Source: Nitrobacter hamburgensis X14
Lineage (GTDB): Bacteria > Pseudomonadota > Alphaproteobacteria > Rhizobiales > Xanthobacteraceae
Reading direction: 5' to 3'
DNA length: 64,000 nucleotides
Assembly: GCF_000013885.1 (NCBI RefSeq)
Contig: NC_007964.1
Span: forward strand, 2,218,001 to 2,282,000
Part shown: positions 49,193 through 58,258 of the stretch, one piece after another
How positions within the stretch are numbered: the stretch's first letter is position 1
Layout: every line of letters starts with the position of its first letter
Notes under the pieces: model-generated
The model's input: only the letters and a program-made list of their open reading frames with translations
Databases searched by the model: none
What the model was told of the DNA's origin: nothing
Program-made: the position numbers and the translations under genes

Positions 49193-49918
49193 TCAGCGGG
49201 CCGCCCTGTTGCGGTTGCGCCTGGCGAGCACGTTGAACAGTTCCACTGCTGCCGAGAACGCCATCGCAAAGTAGATATAGGCGCGCGGAATGTGGAAATG
49301 GAATCCGTCGGCGACGAGCGCGACCCCGATCAGAACCAGAAACGTCAGCGCCAGCATCTTCGTGGTTGGATGCTCGGCGACGAACCGTGCCACCGGCCCC
49401 GACGACACATACATGATGAAACATGCGATGACGACGGCGGCGATCATGATCTCGAGATCCTTGGCCATGCCGATCGCGGTAACGATAGAGTCCAGCGAGA
49501 ATACCATGTCGATGATGATGATCTGGACGATGATCCAGAAGAATGTACTCGATCTCGATACGTCGCTCTCCTCGGACTCGCGCGCTTCCATCTCGCCGTG
49601 AATCTCGTGCGTTGCCTTGGCGATCAGGAACAGGCCGCCGCCGATCAGGATGATATCGCGCCAGGAGAATTCAAAACCCTGCACGGTGAAAACCGGCGCG
49701 GTCAGGCCGATCAGCCAGACCAGAATGCTCAGCAAAAGAATGCGGAAGATCAGCGCCAGCGCCAGGCCGATCTGACGTGCCCGCTTCGCCTGCGGCGGCG
49801 GAATCCGCGACACGATCACGGACAGAAAGATAACGTTGTCGATTCCCAGAACGATCTCGAGCACCGTCAGCGTCAACAGCGCAGCCCAGGCTTCCGGACT
49901 GGTCAGCAGTTCGATCAT
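49193..49918 (-). CDS. TerC-family integral membrane protein
   Basis: 241 residues with about seven transmembrane helices. VLEIVLGIDNVIFLSVIV and IIIIDMVFSLDSIVTAIG carry the paired acidic-residue motifs of TerC/Alx-type proteins, probably metal (Mn2+) exporters. The ATG at 49918 overlaps the pcs stop (ATGA); the longer frame is a shadow of pcs. Despite the shared name it has no visible link to the TerB operon 39 kb away. Confidence 0.9.
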   Translation of the reverse strand: MIELLTSPEAWAALLTLTVLEIVLGIDNVIFLSVIVSRIPPPQAKRARQIGLALALIFRILLLSILVWLIGLTAPVFTVQGFEFSWRDIILIGGGLFLIAKATHEIHGEMEARESEESDVSRSSTFFWIIVQIIIIDMVFSLDSIVTAIGMAKDLEIMIAAVVIACFIMYVSSGPVARFVAEHPTTKMLALTFLVLIGVALVADGFHFHIPRAYIYFAMAFSAAVELFNVLARRNRNRAAR

Positions 49919-50649
49919 CGGTTCTCTCGCCTCAGGACGCGGATTACGGCATCGCCGCAGATGACATAGAGCGCGATGGCGCAGAGCACGGCGGTGACCG
50001 GCATCGCCACATTGAAATCCTTCGCGACGGTCACGATCGCCAGCACAGCCCACACGGCGATGAGCGACAGATTGAGACGACGCAACCGCTTCACCCGTAC
50101 CGGATGCAGCACGTTGATGGGCACGAAGGTCAGCGCAATAAGCGCGGCGATACCGAGGGTCGATTCTGCCGGCGACGGACGCAGCAGGAACAGGTAGAAC
50201 GCAGCCGCGTTCCAGAGCGCCGGAAAGCCGCGAAAGTGATTGTCCGCTGTCTTCATTCGACGGTCGGCAAAATAGAGCGCACCGCTGATCACGATGCCCA
50301 CACCCAGCAACGGCGCGGCGACCGGCAGCAACAGGCCGCTCGCGGTAATGGCATAGGCCGGAACGAAGACGTAGGTCACGAAGTCGACCACGAGGTCCAG
50401 CACCTCGCCCGACCAGTTCGGCTGCGCCGCTTCGACGTTCAGCCGCCGTGCGATCGGCCCGTCCAGACCATCGATCACGAGCGCGATACCTAGCCAGACG
50501 AACATGGCCGCCCAATGCTCTCGCACCGCTTCAAGCAGTGCGAGCAGCGCAATGCCGGCCCCCGCCGCCGTAAAAACATGGACGAAGAACGCGGCGGCGC
50601 GCGAGGTTCGGGGTCCGGGTAACGGGTCCTGCCGGCTTGACTGGCTCAT
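49915..50649 (-). CDS. pcs: Phosphatidylcholine synthase
   Basis: 244 residues, multispanning CDP-alcohol phosphatidyltransferase. The catalytic motif is DGLDGPIARRLN with GEVLDLVVDFVTY (DGxxAR...GxxxDxxxD). Pcs condenses CDP-diacylglycerol with choline, a pathway found in Rhizobiales and few other bacteria. Translationally coupled to the TerC gene. Confidence 0.93.
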   Translation of the reverse strand: MSQSSRQDPLPGPRTSRAAAFFVHVFTAAGAGIALLALLEAVREHWAAMFVWLGIALVIDGLDGPIARRLNVEAAQPNWSGEVLDLVVDFVTYVFVPAYAITASGLLLPVAAPLLGVGIVISGALYFADRRMKTADNHFRGFPALWNAAAFYLFLLRPSPAESTLGIAALIALTFVPINVLHPVRVKRLRRLNLSLIAVWAVLAIVTVAKDFNVAMPVTAVLCAIALYVICGDAVIRVLRRENR

Positions 50650-50799
50650 TTACCCATCTTGCTATCAGGAATCGCGCCGGTTTGCATAACGCTCCTTGCG
50701 GCGTTCCGCCGCGCGAACGACCGGGAACGAACGGCCGACGCCCGAACAATGTTCGCCTGCGGGCTTGAAAATGCCGCCGCGAATGTTGATTGTCTGCAT

Positions 50800-52026
50800 A
50801 TGAACGAGAGCGCGAAGCCGGATGCCATTTACGACGTTGCGGTGGTCGGCGGCGGCCCTGCCGGACTGGCGGCGGCGATCGCGCTGTCCGATGCAGGCGC
50901 ACACACGGCGCTGATCGCCCGGCGCGTCGCCTACGGCGATAACCGGACGACGGCGTTGCTCGGCGGCTCCGTCGAACTGCTACGGCAGCTTGACGTATGG
51001 GGCCGCTGCGAGGCCGATGCTGCGGCTCTCCGCGTCATGCGGCTCGTCGACGATACCGGACGCCTTATCCGCGCGCCGGAGGTGCGGTTCTCGTCCGACG
51101 AGATCGGACTCGATGCGTTCGGCTACAACATCGAAAACCGCGCGCTGATGGTCGCCATGGAAGCGCGGGCCGCGGAAGCCGGGAGCCTCACGCGGATCGA
51201 CGGCGAGGCGGAGTACGTGATGCCCGACGATGCCGCGGTCACCATCACGACGCGGCAGGGCGAGACGTTGACCGCCCGCCTCGCCGTCGGCGCCGATGGG
51301 CGGCAGTCGCTTTGCCGCAAAGCCGCCGGCATCGGCGTCACCCGCCGCGCGCTGGATCAGGCTGCATTGACGTTCAACGTCGCTCACGCCCGGCCGCACA
51401 AGAATATCTCGACCGAATTTCACACGCCACACGGTCCCTGCGTTTTCGTGCCGTTGCCGGGAGACCGCTCCAGTGTCGTGTGGGTTACCTCGCCGAAGGA
51501 GGCGGCGCGGCTCAAGGCGCTCAGCGACGATAACCTGGCCGAAGCCGCCGAGCGGCAATCGCGTTCGATCCTGGGACGGCTTCAAGTCGGGCCGGGACGG
51601 AATCTGTTTCCACTCGGGATCGAACGACCCGCGCGCTTCGCAAACAACCGCATTGTGCTGGTCGGCGAAGCCGCCCATGTTCTGCCGCCGATCGGCGCGC
51701 AGGGGCTGAATATGGGTCTGCGTGATGCTGCCGACATCGCAGACGTTGTCCGCGGCGCCCTGTCGTCCGGCGAGGACCCCGGCTCACCCCGGGCCCTCGC
51801 GCGATTCGAAGCGGCGCGGCGCAGCGACGTGCTGAGCCGGACGTTTGCAATCGACATAGCCAACCGGTCGCTGCTGAGCGATTTCCTGCCGACCCAGACC
51901 GCACGCGCGCTCGGTCTGCACCTGATCGGCAGGATCGGCCCGCTCCGGCGCCTTGCCATGCGCGAGGGTCTCGCGCCGTCGTGGCGGCAACGTCCATACA
52001 GCGAAACCCGATCCAGCCGGTCTTGA
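50800..52026 (+). CDS. UbiH/UbiF/COQ6-family FAD-dependent hydroxylase
   Basis: About 408 residues. The FAD-binding N-terminus is DVAVVGGGPAGLAAAIALSD, the DG motif LAVGADGRQSLCRKAAGI and the GD-type motif VLVGEAAHVLPPIGAQGLNMG. Such enzymes hydroxylate ubiquinone precursors; a specific position cannot be told. The ATG at 50800 (MNESAKP) gives the usual short N-terminus; an open frame from 50659 adds an unlikely 47 residues. Divergent from pcs. Confidence 0.88.
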   Translation: MNESAKPDAIYDVAVVGGGPAGLAAAIALSDAGAHTALIARRVAYGDNRTTALLGGSVELLRQLDVWGRCEADAAALRVMRLVDDTGRLIRAPEVRFSSDEIGLDAFGYNIENRALMVAMEARAAEAGSLTRIDGEAEYVMPDDAAVTITTRQGETLTARLAVGADGRQSLCRKAAGIGVTRRALDQAALTFNVAHARPHKNISTEFHTPHGPCVFVPLPGDRSSVVWVTSPKEAARLKALSDDNLAEAAERQSRSILGRLQVGPGRNLFPLGIERPARFANNRIVLVGEAAHVLPPIGAQGLNMGLRDAADIADVVRGALSSGEDPGSPRALARFEAARRSDVLSRTFAIDIANRSLLSDFLPTQTARALGLHLIGRIGPLRRLAMREGLAPSWRQRPYSETRSSRS

Positions 52027-52162
52027 ACGGCCACGTCGATCGTCCGCGAAGGTGGTTCTCGGGTTTCACGAGCCCGGTGAGGCACCGCCGTCCGGTCCCA
52101 GGGACCCGATTCATCAGTTTTGCCTCTAGCTTCGGCCGCAATCCTGGTCTATTCGACCAGCC

Positions 52163-52495
52163 ATGGCAAAAGCGCGTATCGCCAGATTTCAGATCGGCCA
52201 GATCGTTCGCCACCGGATTTTTCCGTTTCGGGGCGTGATTTTCGATATCGATCCGGTCTTCAACAACACGGAAGAATGGTGGCTCTCGATCCCGGAGAAT
52301 GTCCGGCCGCACAAAGACCAGCCATTTTACCATCTGCTCGCCGAGAGCGCGGATTCCGAATACGTGGCTTATGTGTCCGAGCAGAACCTTCTGCCCGATG
52401 ACACCAGCGAGCCGATCCGGCATTCGCAGGTGACGGAGATTTTCGTCAAGGACAAATCCGGCGGCTATCGCCCCCGCAATCCGTCGCTGAACTGA
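52163..52495 (+). CDS. hspQ: Heat-shock protein HspQ
   Basis: 110 residues, YccV-like hemimethylated-DNA-binding fold. RFQIGQIVRHRIFPFRGVIFDIDP, then NNTEEWWLSIPENVRPHKDQPFYHLL-type core and AYVSEQNLLPDD match HspQ, an adaptor/substrate of Lon. Followed by a strong terminator. Confidence 0.93.
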   Translation: MAKARIARFQIGQIVRHRIFPFRGVIFDIDPVFNNTEEWWLSIPENVRPHKDQPFYHLLAESADSEYVAYVSEQNLLPDDTSEPIRHSQVTEIFVKDKSGGYRPRNPSLN

Positions 52496-52528
52496 GGCGG
52501 GCTTTTCGACCGTTAATCGTCAACAAAA

Positions 52529-52552
52529 AAGGCGCTTCGCAAGGAGCGCCTT
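52529..52552. terminator. Bidirectional terminator between hspQ and the IalB-like gene
   Basis: AAGGCGCT (52529-52536) and AGCGCCTT (52545-52552) form an 8-bp stem with an eight-base loop. T-rich sequence follows on the plus strand (TTCGTTTT) and a run of six A precedes it (T on the minus strand), so it can serve both convergent genes. Confidence 0.85.
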
Positions 52553-52580
52553 CTTCGTTTTCCTTCCCGAAAAGAGCTAG

Positions 52581-53333
52581 CTACTGCTTGGCGGCCGGTG
52601 TGCCCGCATTCTGCTGGGTGGCTTCGAGCTTCGCGCGCGCTTCGGCGGCCCGCTTTTGCAGCTCTTCCTGCAGCTTCTTCTGAGTCTCCTCGAACACCTT
52701 CGGATCGGTCGGCGGGCCGTCATAAGCCTTGGCGAATTCAGCCAGCGGAAGCGGCAGCGTCAGTGGCGCGCCGTTGGAATTGATCGCCTGAACGATCAGG
52801 TTCTGACCTTTCTTGAGGTTCGCAAGCATCTCCGCCGTCAGTTCGTAATCCGACATGCAGCCGTTGGCGAAGCAGATCACGTAAGGGCTCTGCTGCGGCG
52901 GATTGTTGTCGATGATGATGCGCGTTCCGTGGACAAGCTGCATGCCGAGCGGCAGTGTCACGCGGAGGATCTTCTTCGGCTCGCCTTCCGGCTCGATGAT
53001 GACCGCTGCGATCACAGGCTGGCCGGATTCGATCCGTCCGTCCTTGCCGGTGAAGCAGACCTGCTTGGCCTTCGCATCCTGCCCCTTCAGGCAAAACTTG
53101 GTCCAGGGCGCATAGATCAGTTGCACCTGCTGGTCGGCCGGCGCTGCCGCCGGGGCCGCGGGCGCCTGTGCAGCATTCGGGCTCGCGGCTTTCTTGCCCT
53201 TGGACGCCGCGGCGGGCGGGTGTTGGGCGAGAGCGTCCGACATAAATGGAGCAGCCACGAGCGTCACCGCGGCAAACAGGGCAAAGGCCCGTCCGCGCGG
53301 AAGAGCCGACGCGGCCAAGAGACGAACATTCAT
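52581..53333 (-). CDS. Invasion-associated locus B (IalB) family periplasmic protein
   Basis: About 250 residues from MNVRLLAASALP. A signal peptide (AFALFAAVTLVAAPFMSDALA) is followed by an Ala/Pro/Lys linker and the IalB domain: WTKFCLKGQD, KQVCFTGKDGR, RVTLPLGMQL with the Gly/Ile-rich RIIIDNNPPQ, and CFANGCMSDYELT with paired cysteines. The C-terminus is a charged coiled coil. The family is general in Rhizobiales and does not imply pathogenicity. Confidence 0.9.
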   Translation of the reverse strand: MNVRLLAASALPRGRAFALFAAVTLVAAPFMSDALAQHPPAAASKGKKAASPNAAQAPAAPAAAPADQQVQLIYAPWTKFCLKGQDAKAKQVCFTGKDGRIESGQPVIAAVIIEPEGEPKKILRVTLPLGMQLVHGTRIIIDNNPPQQSPYVICFANGCMSDYELTAEMLANLKKGQNLIVQAINSNGAPLTLPLPLAEFAKAYDGPPTDPKVFEETQKKLQEELQKRAAEARAKLEATQQNAGTPAAKQ

Positions 53334-53561
53334 TGCGGAAAACCCTTTCTGAACACTAGGATTCGAACCCCGTGACGCAGGCACCGGCACCACACCATTT
53401 GGCGGCTGTCTCTTAGTGAAATGAGGCGGTTACGTGACGGTCCGCACTATCATGGTCAATTGCCCGCTTTCAATACAGCGGCGGGAAGAAAGATCAATGG
53501 CAACAGATGTTTTTGACGTCCATTCACGAGCGTATCGCGGCGGCTGTGGTAAAATTCCAAC

Positions 53562-55424
53562 GTGTCCAAGGGCGAATCAAAACGGACCCCGAGTTTGCGA
53601 TCGATACCGCGCAACCGCAGCCGGATAGGAGCGTGTCTGGGCCTCGCGGTCGGGCTGCTCGCTGCGGGGTCCGAAGGGATTTCGGCGAGTCCTGACTATG
53701 CTATCGCGATGCACGGCACACCAGCCTTGCCGGCCGGTTTCAGCCAGATGCCCTATGTCAATCCGGACGCGCCCAAGGGTGGCCGGCTGGTTCAGAGCGT
53801 TCCGGGCAGCTTCGATAGCCTCAATCCCTTCATCGTCAAAGGCGTTGCCCTCCAGCAAATACGGGGGTTCGTGGTCGAGAGCCTGATGGCCCGAGGCAAC
53901 GACGAACCCTTCACGCTCTATGGCCTCCTGGCGAACAGCGTTGAGACCGACGACGCCCGAACCCATGCCACCTTCCACCTCAACCCGCTGGCGCGTTTTT
54001 CCGACGGGCAGCCCGTCCGTGCCGAAGACGTGCTGTTCTCCTGGCAACTCCTGCGAGACAAGGGCCGCCCCAACCATCGCCTGTATTATTCGAAGGTCGC
54101 AACGGCAAAGGCGATCGATGAACGCACAGTGCGTTTCGATTTCGGCGGAACCAGAGATCGCGAACTGCCGCTGATCCTCGGGCTGATGCCGATTTTGCCG
54201 AAACATGCGATCGACGTCGCGACTTTCGAGCAGACCTCGATGACGGCGCCGTTGGGTTCCGGGCCGTATCGCGTCACTGCGGTAAAGCCCGGAGCCAGCG
54301 TCACGCTGACGCGCAATGCGGACTATTGGGGGCGTGACCTGCCGGTCAATCGTGGCCTGTGGAATTTCGACGAGATCAGGTTCGACTTCTATCGCGAAGC
54401 CAACAGTCAGTTCGAAGCCTTCAAGCGCGGGCTGTACGATTTTCGCGTCGAGACCGAACCGCTGCGCTGGCACGATGGGTACAATTTTCCGGCCGCCCGC
54501 AACGGTCAGCTCGTTCGCGAAACCATCAAGACGGGCCTGCCAGCGCCGTCGGAATTTCTGGTGTTCAATACCCGACGTCAGATGTTCTCCGACGTCCGCG
54601 TCCGCGAAGCGCTGACGCTGTTGTTCGATTTCGAGTGGATCAACCGGAACTATTTTTTCGGGCTCTACAGCCGCGCCGGGGGCTTCTTCGCGGGATCGGA
54701 ACTGTCTGCCTACGCACGCCCCGCCGACGAACGGGAACGGTCGTTGTTGAAGCCGTTTGCGTCGGCCGTGCGGCCCGATGTTCTCGACGGCAACTACCGT
54801 CTGCCGGTGACAGACGGCTCAGGCCGCGACCGCAAGGCCTTGCGCGCCGCCCTCGCCCTGCTGTCGCAAGCCGGTTACGAGCTTGACGGGACGGTCTTGC
54901 GTCACCGCTCAACCAGGGCGCCCCTCGCCTTCGAAATCCTGGTGACGACGCGCGATCAGGAACGAATCGCGCTCACCTATGCGCGCGATCTCAAGCGGGC
55001 CGGCATTGAGGTGTCCGTGCGCTCGGTCGATGCCGTGCAGTTCGACCAGCGGCGGCTGAGCTTCGATTTCGACATGATCCAGAACCGCTGGGATCAATCG
55101 CTGTCGCCGGGCAACGAGCAGTCATTTTACTGGGGCAGCGAGGCCGCCGACACCACCGGGACTCGAAATTACATGGGCGCGAAGAATCCGGCGATCGATG
55201 CCATGATCGCCGCCCTGCTCGAGGCCCGGGAGCGTCCGGCTTTCGTGGATGCGGTTCGCGCGCTCGACCGGGTCCTGATGTCCGGCTTCTACGCAATTCC
55301 GGTCTACAACGTTCGAGAGCAATGGATTGCTCGCTGGAATCGGATAGAACGACCGGCAGCGACCGCGTTGACCGGATACCTCCCCGAAACATGGTGGCAA
55401 AGGCCGCCGAAGTCGAGCCAGTGA
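53562..55424 (+). CDS. Peptide ABC transporter substrate-binding protein (YejA-like, family 5)
   Basis: 620 residues. Signal region GACLGLAVGLLAAGSEGISA, then YAIAMHGTPALPAGFSQMPY with VNPDAPKGGRL, VVESLMARGNDEPFTLYGLL, PLGSGPYRV and NRNYFFGLYSRAGGFFAGSEL, typical of the YejA branch that binds oligopeptides and microcin C-type compounds. The usual permease and ATPase genes (yejBEF) are not downstream; two unrelated genes follow. The first 20 residues before the signal are polar and the true start may lie a little inside. Confidence 0.9.
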   Translation: MSKGESKRTPSLRSIPRNRSRIGACLGLAVGLLAAGSEGISASPDYAIAMHGTPALPAGFSQMPYVNPDAPKGGRLVQSVPGSFDSLNPFIVKGVALQQIRGFVVESLMARGNDEPFTLYGLLANSVETDDARTHATFHLNPLARFSDGQPVRAEDVLFSWQLLRDKGRPNHRLYYSKVATAKAIDERTVRFDFGGTRDRELPLILGLMPILPKHAIDVATFEQTSMTAPLGSGPYRVTAVKPGASVTLTRNADYWGRDLPVNRGLWNFDEIRFDFYREANSQFEAFKRGLYDFRVETEPLRWHDGYNFPAARNGQLVRETIKTGLPAPSEFLVFNTRRQMFSDVRVREALTLLFDFEWINRNYFFGLYSRAGGFFAGSELSAYARPADERERSLLKPFASAVRPDVLDGNYRLPVTDGSGRDRKALRAALALLSQAGYELDGTVLRHRSTRAPLAFEILVTTRDQERIALTYARDLKRAGIEVSVRSVDAVQFDQRRLSFDFDMIQNRWDQSLSPGNEQSFYWGSEAADTTGTRNYMGAKNPAIDAMIAALLEARERPAFVDAVRALDRVLMSGFYAIPVYNVREQWIARWNRIERPAATALTGYLPETWWQRPPKSSQ

Positions 55425-55428
55425 CGCC

Positions 55429-56934
55429 GTGCTCCAGAACAACACATCGCCTACGCTGGATGAACTATTCGGCCGCATCCTTGCCCGGCAGCCGGATCAA
55501 TTGGCGCTGATCGATCCACCCGACAAGTTGCGGGTTACCGGACAGCCGCCGCGGCGCCTGACCTTTGCGCAGGCCGACCGGGCGATATCAGCTTTGGCGG
55601 CCCATTTTATCGAAGCGGGCTTGCCCGCCAATTCGGTGATCGCGGTTCAATTGCCTAACACCGTCGAGCTGGTGCTGACAGTGCTCGCCGCCTATCGCGC
55701 CGGCCTGATCGTCGCGCTGCTGCCCCAGCTTTGGCGGCAGGCCGAGTTGACCGTCGCGATCAACCGTACCGGCGCGCGCGCGATCGTCGCCATGGGCCGC
55801 ATCGACGGCGTCGATCATGCCGATCTCGCGATGAACGCGGCCGCCGAAGCCTTCTCCATCCGCCATGTCTGCGGCTTCGGCAGCGGCTTGCCGGAAGGTA
55901 TGGTTCCGCTGGATATTGCCGCGAGCACCTCCATGGCCTCCGGCTCGCGGCTCGCGGTCCAGGATTCGCGCCGCCCCGCGCTGGTGACGTTCGAGGCTTC
56001 GGGCTCGGGCTTCCGCGCCGTGCCGCGAACCCATGTCAACCTGATCGCCGCCGGGCTTGCCATTTTCCTTGAGAGCGGACTGCCACAAGGAGGAACAATT
56101 CTCTCGGCCATCGCGCCGTCGTCGTTTGCCGGACTGACTTCGTCGTTCGTGATGTGGCTGCTCAGCGGCGGCACGCTGGCGATGCATCATCCCTTCGACG
56201 AGACCATCATGATGCGGCAGATCGAGGCTGAGCGTTGCGACACGCTGGTTGCGCCGGCCCCACTGGCGTTGCGGATGGCCGAAGCCGACCTTCTGTCATC
56301 CGTGCCGAGCCTGCATCACGTCGTCGGTCTCTGGAGGGCCCCGGAGCAGGTTACGTCGAGTACGCTCTGGCCTGAAAACGGGATCCGGATGACGGATGTC
56401 TACCTGTTCGGCGAAGCTGGTCTTTTCGGTGCCCGGCGTGCCGACGATGGGTCGCCTGCTCCGGTGATGCCTGGTCCTTATCGGGCGCCGCCTGAGGTTC
56501 CCGCATTATCGACGGCGGGCGAGATCGTTTTGACTCCCAAGGGGACGCTTGGGCTGCGAGGGCCGATGGTTCCGGTCGCGGCTTACGCCCCATCGGAGCA
56601 GCCTCCCGATGCCTTCGCCATGCTGTCGCAGCCGGACTATGTCGATACCGGGTATGCCGCGCGGATCAATCGCGCCACGGGAGCCATCGCCATCACGGCC
56701 CCGCCGGCCGGCGTCATGGCCGTCGGCGGCTACCGGTTTTTTGCACAGGATCTTCAGGAATGGGCACGGCGGCTCGGGCAGAACGCGATGCTGACGGCGC
56801 TTCCCAACCGCCTCAGCGGCCATCGCCTCGCCGGCCGATCCAGCGACAATGCGCGCGCCCGCGAGGCGCTTACGGAACTTGGGCTTAACCCGTTGATGGT
56901 GGAAGCCTTTCGTGATCGGTCGGAAACTGGCTGA
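55429..56934 (+). CDS. Degenerate AMP-binding (acyl-CoA synthetase-like) protein
   Basis: 501 residues with the ANL fold, but key motifs are eroded. The P-loop reads TFEASGSGFRAVPRTHVNL instead of TSGSTGxPKG, the A7 motif is YVDTGYAARINRATG, lacking the invariant Asp of TGD, and no C-terminal PxxxxGK lysine is present. The N-terminal half (VIAVQLPNTVELVLTVLAAYRAG) is well kept. It may bind an acyl-adenylate-like ligand without full catalysis. GTG start four bases after the YejA-like stop; next comes a degenerate GGDEF-like gene. Confidence 0.8.
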   Translation: MLQNNTSPTLDELFGRILARQPDQLALIDPPDKLRVTGQPPRRLTFAQADRAISALAAHFIEAGLPANSVIAVQLPNTVELVLTVLAAYRAGLIVALLPQLWRQAELTVAINRTGARAIVAMGRIDGVDHADLAMNAAAEAFSIRHVCGFGSGLPEGMVPLDIAASTSMASGSRLAVQDSRRPALVTFEASGSGFRAVPRTHVNLIAAGLAIFLESGLPQGGTILSAIAPSSFAGLTSSFVMWLLSGGTLAMHHPFDETIMMRQIEAERCDTLVAPAPLALRMAEADLLSSVPSLHHVVGLWRAPEQVTSSTLWPENGIRMTDVYLFGEAGLFGARRADDGSPAPVMPGPYRAPPEVPALSTAGEIVLTPKGTLGLRGPMVPVAAYAPSEQPPDAFAMLSQPDYVDTGYAARINRATGAIAITAPPAGVMAVGGYRFFAQDLQEWARRLGQNAMLTALPNRLSGHRLAGRSSDNARAREALTELGLNPLMVEAFRDRSETG

Positions 56935-57017
56935 TCGAATCCGGCGACATTCATTGACGCGGCATTAAGGGCGGACAACTAGGATTGCGCGTTTTTGCGT
57001 ATCCGAGTTCCTCGAAA

Positions 57018-58253
57018 ATGTCCCAGCAAGGCCCGATCGTCGTTGTCGCAGCCCGAGAGCGCCAACCGTCGGTCACGTTCCTATCCTGCCTGAACATATC
57101 TCCCGTCGTCGATATCGATTGGTCGGAGGTATCGAAGGCGGTCGAGCGGCTTCATCCCGCCGCCGTGTTTGTCGCCACGACAGAAGGCGCGGGCACAGCA
57201 TTCGGTAGGCTTGCGAGCCAGGTCGCTGCAATGCAGCCCTACGTTCCGCTGATCGTCGCCGATCCCATAAGGCCCTGCCCGGGCAACGCACTTCCGTATT
57301 CATCCTCGACCGGCGGATCCGATCGGCTCGGCGCGCGTCTCAAGGCGGCGCTGCGCGTACGGGCGCTGCACACGACCGTGCTGCGGCGGCTTGCGAGCAA
57401 TCCGGCTGTGCCGATACGCGAACCGAACAACGATCCGATCCATGACGCAACCGTTCTTCTGATCGGGCGCGGCGCCGCCTATCCGACGCTATCGGTTGCT
57501 TTTGGCGAACGGCTCGGTGTTGTCGGCGCGCTCAGCATCGAGGCGGCGGCGAAGCACCTCAACGCGCGCGAGCTGGACGGCATCATTATCAGCGAAGGGT
57601 TTACCCAGCGTGTGGTTGACGCGCTTCTGACCGTGCTGGCGGAAGACACCCGCTTTCGCAATCTGCCGATCGCGGTCACGACCGGCAGCCTGGTAGCGAC
57701 CTATGATCTCCCCAATCTCGAAGCGATGCCAGGCGAGCCCGCCCATATCGTAAGCACATTCCTGCCCCTGGTCCGGCAACACGCATTCGAGGCGCGCCTC
57801 CATCGTACGCTGAAATCTCTCGATGCGGGCGGCTTGCTGGACCCGCGAACCGGCCTTCTGACCGTGGATGCCTTCCATCGCGAGCTCGCCACGGCGATCG
57901 ATCAGGCCCAATCCCATGATGGAAGGTTCTCCGTCGCTCGGTTTTCGCTCGACCAGAAGCAGGAGCGTCCGCTATTCGACGCGGCGCGCATTCTGAGTCG
58001 GCTGATGCGCCGAATGGATTTCGGCACGCTCGAAAACGACGGGTCGATCATTGTGGTTTTCGCCGACGCAGATCTGCGCAATGCCCACGTGATCACGCGG
58101 CGGCTTGCGAGCGTGATGAAGCATACGGCGCACAGCAACAAACGAGCACTGCGGGTCGATCCCCATGTCGCGTTGACGGTGTCCCGGCCCGACGATTCCG
58201 CAAACTCGATTCTCGCCCGATTGAATGACGAGGCGTGCCGCGCGGCATCGTAA
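57018..58253 (+). CDS. Receiver-like/degenerate GGDEF protein
   Basis: About 411 residues. Two N-terminal segments (PIVVVAARERQPSVTFL; DATVLLIGRGAAYPTLSVAF then LDGIIISEGF) look like receiver or Rossmann-type domains without the phosphoacceptor pattern. The C-terminal third starts LDPRTGLLTVDAFHREL, a GGDEF-domain opening, but the active site is DFGTLENDGSI, not GG(D/E)EF, so cyclase activity is unlikely. Start uncertain: ATG at 57018 preferred over TTG at 56985. Its partner is the degenerate AMP-binding gene upstream. Confidence 0.7.
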   Translation: MSQQGPIVVVAARERQPSVTFLSCLNISPVVDIDWSEVSKAVERLHPAAVFVATTEGAGTAFGRLASQVAAMQPYVPLIVADPIRPCPGNALPYSSSTGGSDRLGARLKAALRVRALHTTVLRRLASNPAVPIREPNNDPIHDATVLLIGRGAAYPTLSVAFGERLGVVGALSIEAAAKHLNARELDGIIISEGFTQRVVDALLTVLAEDTRFRNLPIAVTTGSLVATYDLPNLEAMPGEPAHIVSTFLPLVRQHAFEARLHRTLKSLDAGGLLDPRTGLLTVDAFHRELATAIDQAQSHDGRFSVARFSLDQKQERPLFDAARILSRLMRRMDFGTLENDGSIIVVFADADLRNAHVITRRLASVMKHTAHSNKRALRVDPHVALTVSRPDDSANSILARLNDEACRAAS

Positions 58254-58258
58254 CCGCG

